In this document: piece by piece, positions 21,427-26,591 of the stretch | How the letters are laid out: each line of letters starts with the position of its first letter | Numbering within the stretch: the stretch's first letter is position 1 | DNA from: Elysia marginata | Lineage: Eukaryota; Mollusca; Gastropoda; Plakobranchidae | NCBI GenBank assembly: GCA_019649035.1 | Contig: BMAT01004697.1 | Coordinates: forward strand, 95,389-121,979 | Direction of reading: 5' to 3' | Length of the DNA stretch: 26,591 nucleotides | Made by a program: the position numbers and the translations under genes | Notes under the pieces: model-generated | The model's database searches: none | The model's input: only the letters and a program-made list of their open reading frames with translations | What the model was told of the DNA's origin: nothing

Positions 21427-21470
21427 TCTCTCTATCTATCTACCTATCTCTCTCCCCCACCCCCACCCCA
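21427..21470. repeat. Impure pyrimidine microsatellite (TCTA/TCTC/CCCCA)
   Basis: A CTATCTATCTACCTATC run passes into CTCTC and then CCCCCACCCCCACCCC. This strand-asymmetric polypyrimidine tract could favour non-B DNA. It lies in the proposed 5' intron. Confidence 0.8.
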
Positions 21471-22064
21471 TCAAAAACTCACACCCAAAGCAGTATAATA
21501 TGATTAGATCGAGATATCTAGATCTCTTGTATATAAGCGGATCTCCGTTAGAAGCCCAATGTTGATATGATTAGTTATTTGAGTTCATTTATACGGTACT
21601 CGCATGAAGTACATGTAAATCTACATTTTATCAAATCTTAGCATTTAATGGAAAATGCATCAAATTTCTTGCCATTTTCGGTGATTTGACCCAGATCTCT
21701 TCGTTTTCTTTCTTGGTAAAGTGGCTCTTAGTCCGTGTAGCTCAAAATGCGGAAAACTTTGCGTAAAAAAAAAAGCGCAAAACTTCGTGATGCATTACGG
21801 CCTAGGCATACGGCCCTTGCCATTTCCAAGAAATTCCCCGTGCAGCGGGTTACAGACTTTCATTCATTAACGTTACTGCTCACTTGTAGACCTGTAATTT
21901 TTGCTCACTCTTCCCCTGCCCACTAGGCGTCGGCGACACTCAGCATCGATCGATAAAAACGCTTGTGTGGGAATACATAGAAGACACCTAAAACTGTAGA
22001 CATTAGATCTATTCGTTACCGCTATCAGTAACAACTCTTACTGCATTCGTGAAACTTCGCTCAC

Positions 22065-22130
22065 CGTGGGTCTAGCCGACAGACGATAGGTCAAGGCCGG
22101 AGCTAATGATCAGGGCACAAGACACGGCGC
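22065..22130 (-). other. Candidate non-coding first exon (5' UTR)
   Basis: Downstream (minus strand) of a locally CpG-richer stretch lies a strong donor, CCCACG|GTGAGCG, at 22065/22064. It could pair with the CTTTCAG acceptor above 20922 through an intron of about 1.14 kb. The right (5') boundary is only an estimate from a TATA-like ATATAA further upstream. The placement is inference and conflicts with the transposon-like block described at 21133-24385. Confidence 0.3.
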
Positions 22131-22200
22131 GAGATCCTGTCTCAATCAAAGATAACATTATATGGGTCCTTTTTAAAAAAGTTGGGCATTTGGGTTCCAC
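22131..22200 (-). promoter_or_regulatory. Candidate core promoter of the large gene
   Basis: The minus strand reads CCCATATAATG around 22157-22166, about 30 nt before a GC-rich start region (CTCGCGCCGTG). The surrounding 21.7-22.15 kb contains more CpG (GCGCAA, CGTCGGCGAC, CGATCGAT, GGCGCGAG) than the rest of the window. It is the best promoter candidate here by composition but has no direct support. Confidence 0.25.
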
Positions 22201-22883
22201 ACACTACTGCTTAATTTCCTTTAAAAGTTTGGCTTAAAAAAATCAATAGGTATGTCTTTTCTTAAAGCTTATTCAAACCTTGATCTTAAACTGTAATCAT
22301 TTAAGGGTTCACATGTATTATTTTGTTTGAAGAACACTCCAAGGATATGAAGGTATGCAAAAATATAAGTGGTCAAGGAAGAGGGCTTCCTGTAAAAATG
22401 GACCTACAACTGACAATACCTCTTTAATCCTGCCAATTTCAATCATTTTCCTCGCTCATGTAACTGATTTTCTCAAATTAAATTATTTAGGACGATTGAT
22501 TCAAATTCCTCGGTGTACTTTCAAATTTTGTGTGCCAAAAAAATTGGCACTCATTAATTTTCCATGCTGTTACCCCTGCTATAAACAATAACTGCTAGCC
22601 TGAAACTAACTCAACCTATCTAAACTTTTGCTTGTAAAGAGCTCAAGTTCTAACAAAGACAAGATGACATTAATCAGAGCTTGATATTGCATGGTTGCTG
22701 TGTAAAGAAGCAAAGTAAATCTGAAAATGCTAAGGTTCAAGAAAACAGCCTCATGGAAAGCAAGACTGCTATCCTTTGTGAATAGAAATGCAGCCTCTTT
22801 AGGGTAGAAATCATACCTGATGTTTAAATCAAACAGCTTCTTTTTGGATGTTGATGCAAGGCCTCAATGTAAATGAGATTCCG

Positions 22884-23960
22884 TGCTGTTACTTTCCGTC
22901 CTGTTACCCTCAATTTAGTAACAGCAGAGAATGAAAAGTAACAGCAAAGAACATTTCATTAGTTTTGCAGTAGAGAAAATGAGAAAAACTATTTTTTAGT
23001 TTAGCTGAGCTGTTTTGATGCACAAATGATTGAAATTTGAAAATGAAACCAACACCATGAACTTGGTGAAACTTTAAAATTTTTGGTAACAGCATGGAAA
23101 TTTAGTAACAGCATGGAAATTTAGTAAGAGCATTAAATAAGATACAGCCCTGGCTGGTCAATACGTCTAGACCTAGATCAATGTATGAGTGCCTGTGACA
23201 AAAGGTCGTGTGATGTGTCGCGAGTGATATCATGTCAGGCTTTGAGGCTAAATAAAATTTTTCAGAACTATAACCATGTCGAATAATCTTGCTTGAAATG
23301 TGCAATGGGTTAAAGGCAACATTTTGAACACAAATAATTTTAAGAGGACACAATATTTAGAGCACAAAACCCATTATGTCGCGAGTGATTCTGACATGAA
23401 AAAAGTCACACTTTTTGAGTCACGGGTGATTCTGACATGAATTTCAAAAAGTGGAAACTTTGTACTGATGATGCAAGTCTTGAGAGTATCGATAATACTT
23501 TGCTTTTACCATCAATAAATCCACTGCTTTTTGCTAGTTATATTAGGATTAAATGTGAATTAATATGAAATACTAACAGAGTAAAATATTTGTGCACCAA
23601 AAGTTTTTTTTTTTCGCAAAACGACCTTTTGTCACAGCGACATGAATGAATAAGGTATCTCATAGATTCAGAGAGAGAAAATGTGAACCCTGAATAAAAA
23701 AATAAAGATCTTATTCTAGATTTTATATGTATTGAAAGACTGGTAACAGGATGGAATAGAAAGAGTAACAGCAGAGAAAATCCAACAACAGATGTAGCAA
23801 AATGAAGAAAAAACTTTAGCCTTAAATATTAGATCTAGTGCAAGATACTCTCTAGGAGAAATGTAGTGCTATAGAATGAAACTAAGTTTTTAAGAAATAA
23901 GGCATGTAATGAAATTAAGGGCATGTTTGGTAACTAACAGCATAGAATACAGAGAAACCT
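22884..23960. repeat. Dispersed GTAACAGCA repeats, interrupted by the nested element
   Basis: The motif GTAACAG[CG]A followed by GGAA or GAGAA recurs many times: minus-strand copies near 22884-22905, and plus-strand copies near 22917, 22940, 23086, 23104, 23741, 23766 and, weaker, 23937. One copy pair repeats as GTAACAGCATGGAAATTTA in tandem at 23086-23122. The array is split by the 23194-23636 element, which suggests that element came later. Confidence 0.6.
23194..23636. mobile_element. Small inverted-repeat element nested in the 21133-24385 block (443 bp)
   Basis: TGTGACAAAAGGTCGT at 23194-23209 and its exact 16-base complement at 23621-23636 bound the segment. Inside are three direct copies of a TGTCGCGAGTGATTCTGACA-like sequence, at about 23216, 23377 and 23419. 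I see no clear target duplication and no ORF. Confidence 0.6.
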
Positions 23961-24391
23961 TACCAAACTAAAAATTGATAAAACTAAAAACAGGTCACAG
24001 TAAAGCCAAAATTTCTTTTGGTAAATAATATAGTTATGAATGCGAATCATTGTTCATTGCTAACATTTTACATTTTGACTTCAACTTATGAGGAAGTATC
24101 AATAAAGGAAAGATATTACGTTCTTTTACGTTCTTTTAAATAATGATAAATACAAATTGTCCTGAAAGGCGCCATGTTTTGAAGCAAGGCAAAGGTCTAA
24201 TTAAGCAATACTAATAGAATCCTTCTCCTTATTTCCAAATACAAGACTTATATCATCTCAGAAACAACAGCGTTATCAGGAAAAAACGTGATGCAGATCC
24301 AGTCAGGAGACATAAATACCTTCAGAAAGAGAGAGAAAAGCACAAAAGCAAATTGCCGCGGTGCCGCGGTCTATTTCAAGCCCTGTGGTAG

Positions 24392-25872
24392 GTACATACA
24401 TTATTGGACATATCTTCCAGAGAGATGAGTTTTAGAGACATCCCCTATCCTACAAAACAAGAGAATACTTTGTTCAATATGACAAAAAGCACAAGAGAAG
24501 ACAAAGAACACCACTCCCAGTCCAATCCATCCTAAATAGAGATCTTGCTCTCATCAACCATGAAATCAGACTCCATTTAATTGATTAACTGGATACACTG
24601 ATGCCACTCAAACTTTCTGAAAATAACTGAAAATCCTGTGACTGTGCGTTCTCATGTAAATAAACATGTAAACAGAATACATGTTATTTGAGGGGAACTT
24701 AATCATCATTTTTCACGGGATTGATCTTGTTCACATTTGTGTAACTATCTCAGACTTTAAAAAAAAAAGGAAAATACTGGAAAATGGCATCTCTGTGAAT
24801 TAGATCATGATCCTTGCACAACATTGATGGCAATGACAAAAACTAACAGCAAGTATGGAAAAAGCTACCAAAGTGCAGTAGATGGTAAGTCACTTGTAAC
24901 ACAGAACCGGAAATGTTTAAGCAGGTGGGGAAAAAAGGGAAAAGGTCACAACGACAAAGATATGGGATCCCCGAGAAAGCCACAGAAAGTCCACTAAAAT
25001 TATGAGAGGCAGAATGAAGATTGACACAGGTAATCTTGTATACACATACTATTGGCTTTCAATAGAGTCTAAGTAAAACTGAAAAGCATCTATCTAGGCT
25101 TTGGCATCATTTTTATATCAATTATACAGACCTGCCTCATGGGTGTATTATATATTCAAATTAGCAGTGGAAAAAATAAGAAGTCAACTTTTAGTTTACA
25201 AATTATACATATATATATATATATATAATATCATAAAGCACTGGACATATATGTCATATTCTAGAAGGCTTTCTTATAGAATGCAAACCAGAAAGAGAGA
25301 AAGATAGAGCGTCCTTGTTTGACTGAAAAAGGTAAATGATACTAGATTCCCAGAGGCGACGAGATGAAGGCATAGGAGCAGATACAAAACGACAACAGCA
25401 GAGAGGAGCAGGAACATCTGAGAAAAGAGTGTGTGAGAAAGGGGCTCTATAAGGCTCTATCAAGCAGCATATGTTTGGAGACAACAAATTTGTGCATTGC
25501 GAAGAGAACGGGCATTTCGTTTTTAAAAAATCCCATTGACTGCATTGACTGTTGACATGGACACAGAAATACCAGTTCCAGCAATTACTGTTTTTGTTGG
25601 ACCAGCTTTGCCTGTATTTTTTTATATTATCGTTAACCTCCATTGCCAATACTTAATGACGCTCAAATTGTTGCTAATATTGATTGATATTATTATTAAT
25701 ATTGATAATATTCCCTTCATTTTCGTTAGCCCTCTGCCATTAAATTACCCGTCATAGAACTTCATTCATTTCGTCAGTCCACCACCATTCCCCCTAAAAG
25801 GCCTAGTCCCATTTTATATGGGAGAAATTCTTAAAAGTAGGACCCTTTCCTTTTCAAAATCTCAGTTGAGGT
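24392..25872. other. Intergenic sequence, no gene seen
   Basis: AT-rich DNA upstream of the large gene. The longest frames (a minus-strand frame near 25254-25649 and a plus-strand frame near 25536-25757) lack domain-like composition and overlap each other. There is no tRNA-like or transposon-end signal apart from the AT microsatellite. Confidence 0.55.
25206..25229. repeat. (AT)n microsatellite
   Basis: An AT dinucleotide run within AT-rich intergenic DNA. It creates a spurious Tyr/Ile-rich plus-strand ORF nearby. Confidence 0.85.
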
Positions 25873-26172
25873 AAGTAGGCTTAGATCTCTACACAGCATT
25901 TGGCCCCCTACAGTTCTCATACACTTTCCACCAAACTCAGGCTTCACTGGAACACATTATACTTAAATAGAGAGACATCCCAGAGTGACAAGGCTAGACT
26001 AGGCACTAGGAAGCTGCAATGAGTAGGCTTGGATCTCTATACCCGCTACAGTTCTCATGCACTCTCCACCCACTAGTTCTGTACACTTTCCATCAAACTT
26101 CGGGCCAGCGGACCAATCACTAGGACAGATTATACAGAGATACCAGAATGACCCTGGAGGCTAGACTAGATA
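25873..26172. repeat. Tandem duplication of about 140-150 bp
   Basis: 25873-26009 and 26022-26172 share ordered blocks: AGTAGGCTT[AG]GATCTCTA, CTACAGTTCTCAT[AG]CACT, ACTTTCCA[CT]CAAACT, a TTATAC stretch, and GGCTAGACTAG. The second copy carries an extra 20-30 bp near its middle. The copies are clearly diverged, so the duplication is not recent. It is non-coding and lies in the intergenic right part of the window. Confidence 0.7.
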
Positions 26173-26591
26173 CCGCATATACGCATACTGTGTTCGAGCA
26201 ATGACATACAACGCTAAGAGAGTGAGAGTGAGCCATGTGTCGTGGCACAGGTGATGAGTGAAACCCAGGAGGTACTACGCTGTGTTTGGTGAATGAATTG
26301 TACTCGATAGTAATCTGTCACATTCTGTGGCAGTAAAATAGTAATCGTATGTGCAATTTTCACCCTAGCGGGCTGATCACCCAATTATGCTGACTGGTTT
26401 ATCACTAGATCTACACCTAGATCTATATCACTCAAAAATTTCTTTCTAGGTAATAGGAACACAACATTCTTAGTTTCGTGACCGCCTGAGGCTAAGTCAT
26501 GTTATCCCCGCTAGTCTCTGGGTGGCAGCCCGTACATTGTCATTGGGACCCAAGCCCTGAGAGCACCTGAGCAATTGCCAAAACGTGGGGA
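26173..26591. other. Right edge, no gene seen
   Basis: Unique sequence of higher GC than the rest of the flank, with no long frame on either strand and AGATCTA-type palindromic runs near 26407-26425. A promoter or exon of a neighbour beyond the window cannot be excluded. Confidence 0.4.

Larger units (their letters stand above)
21133..24385. mobile_element. hAT-like inverted-repeat block (about 3.25 kb), or two facing ends
   Basis: The left end CAGGGCTTGAATTAG and the right end, reading CAGGGCTTGAAATAG on the opposite strand, are near-perfect inverted repeats. The identical hexamer TGGTAG lies directly outside each (21127-21132 and 24386-24391), like a target duplication. Both ends also share GGCACCG[AC]GGCAATTTGC a little further in, and the left end has an extra hairpin. 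CAGGG-type ends suggest a hAT-like element, although hAT duplications are more often 8 bp. No transposase frame is seen. The block contains nested repeats and also the candidate promoter and first exon. This conflict could mean two separate fragments in opposite orientation. Confidence 0.5.

Noticed and set aside
21760-21785. TTTGCG and CGCAAA around a poly(A) run as an RNA hairpin or terminator
   Set aside because: The stem is only about five pairs and this is eukaryotic DNA, so intrinsic termination does not apply.
25254-25649. Minus-strand 131-codon ORF upstream of the gene
   Set aside because: Cys/Ser/Trp-rich without recognisable motif, overlaps other random frames, and has no supported splice partner.
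1-26591. tRNA, rRNA, CRISPR arrays, bacterial operon signals and retroelements
   Set aside because: No cloverleaf B-box, regular spacer array, ribosome binding site context, long terminal repeats or reverse transcriptase-like frames were found by reading both strands.

Overview
This is a eukaryotic (animal) genomic window: AT-rich, with spliced coding exons, GT-AG introns, microsatellites and many short non-autonomous DNA transposons. The palindromes TAGGCCTA and ACATGTA and the pogo/Tigger-like terminal repeats suggest a marine invertebrate. I cannot tell mollusc from echinoderm or another group by eye.

The window is dominated by one minus-strand gene. I reconstruct a seven- or eight-exon coding region running from the ATG at 20816 down to a stop at 2997..2995 (2145 residues). 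If the last intron is retained, the stop is at 8000..7998 (2111 residues). Every junction has a GT donor and an AG acceptor, codon phases agree at every junction, and both totals divide by three. The product is a very large, mostly disordered and probably nuclear protein. It has an acidic N-terminal arm of about 700 residues with a 24-27-residue tandem repeat, two consecutive RRM-like folds built from four small exons, a second acidic Ser/Thr/Glu-rich arm encoded by one 1.65 kb exon, and an Arg/Ser-Pro domain followed by a Pro/Tyr/Gln-rich tail. The architecture fits an SR-related RNA-processing or nuclear-body scaffold. I do not recognise a named orthologue.

Layout from left to right: 1..2600 is AT-rich non-coding sequence with no supported gene. 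A candidate poly(A) signal for the gene lies at 2616..2621 and the candidate terminal exon at 2995..3113. Next is a 4.9 kb intron carrying three pogo-like elements. The RS/PY exon (8015..9777) and the second acidic exon (10324..11974) follow. Then comes a 2.1 kb intron with two more short elements, the four RRM exons (14123..17014), an intron with a textbook TA-flanked pogo-like element, and the large N-terminal exon (18491..20922). Upstream are a candidate non-coding first exon and promoter near 22.1 kb, a 3.25 kb inverted-repeat-bounded block (21133..24385) with nested repeats, and repeat-bearing intergenic DNA to the right edge, including a 150 bp tandem duplication.

I saw no convincing second protein-coding gene, tRNA, rRNA, CRISPR or retroelement. 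The parts most worth a second look are the unplaced tandem-RRM protein, the two alternative C-termini, and the conflict between the candidate promoter and the transposon-like block that appears to contain it.
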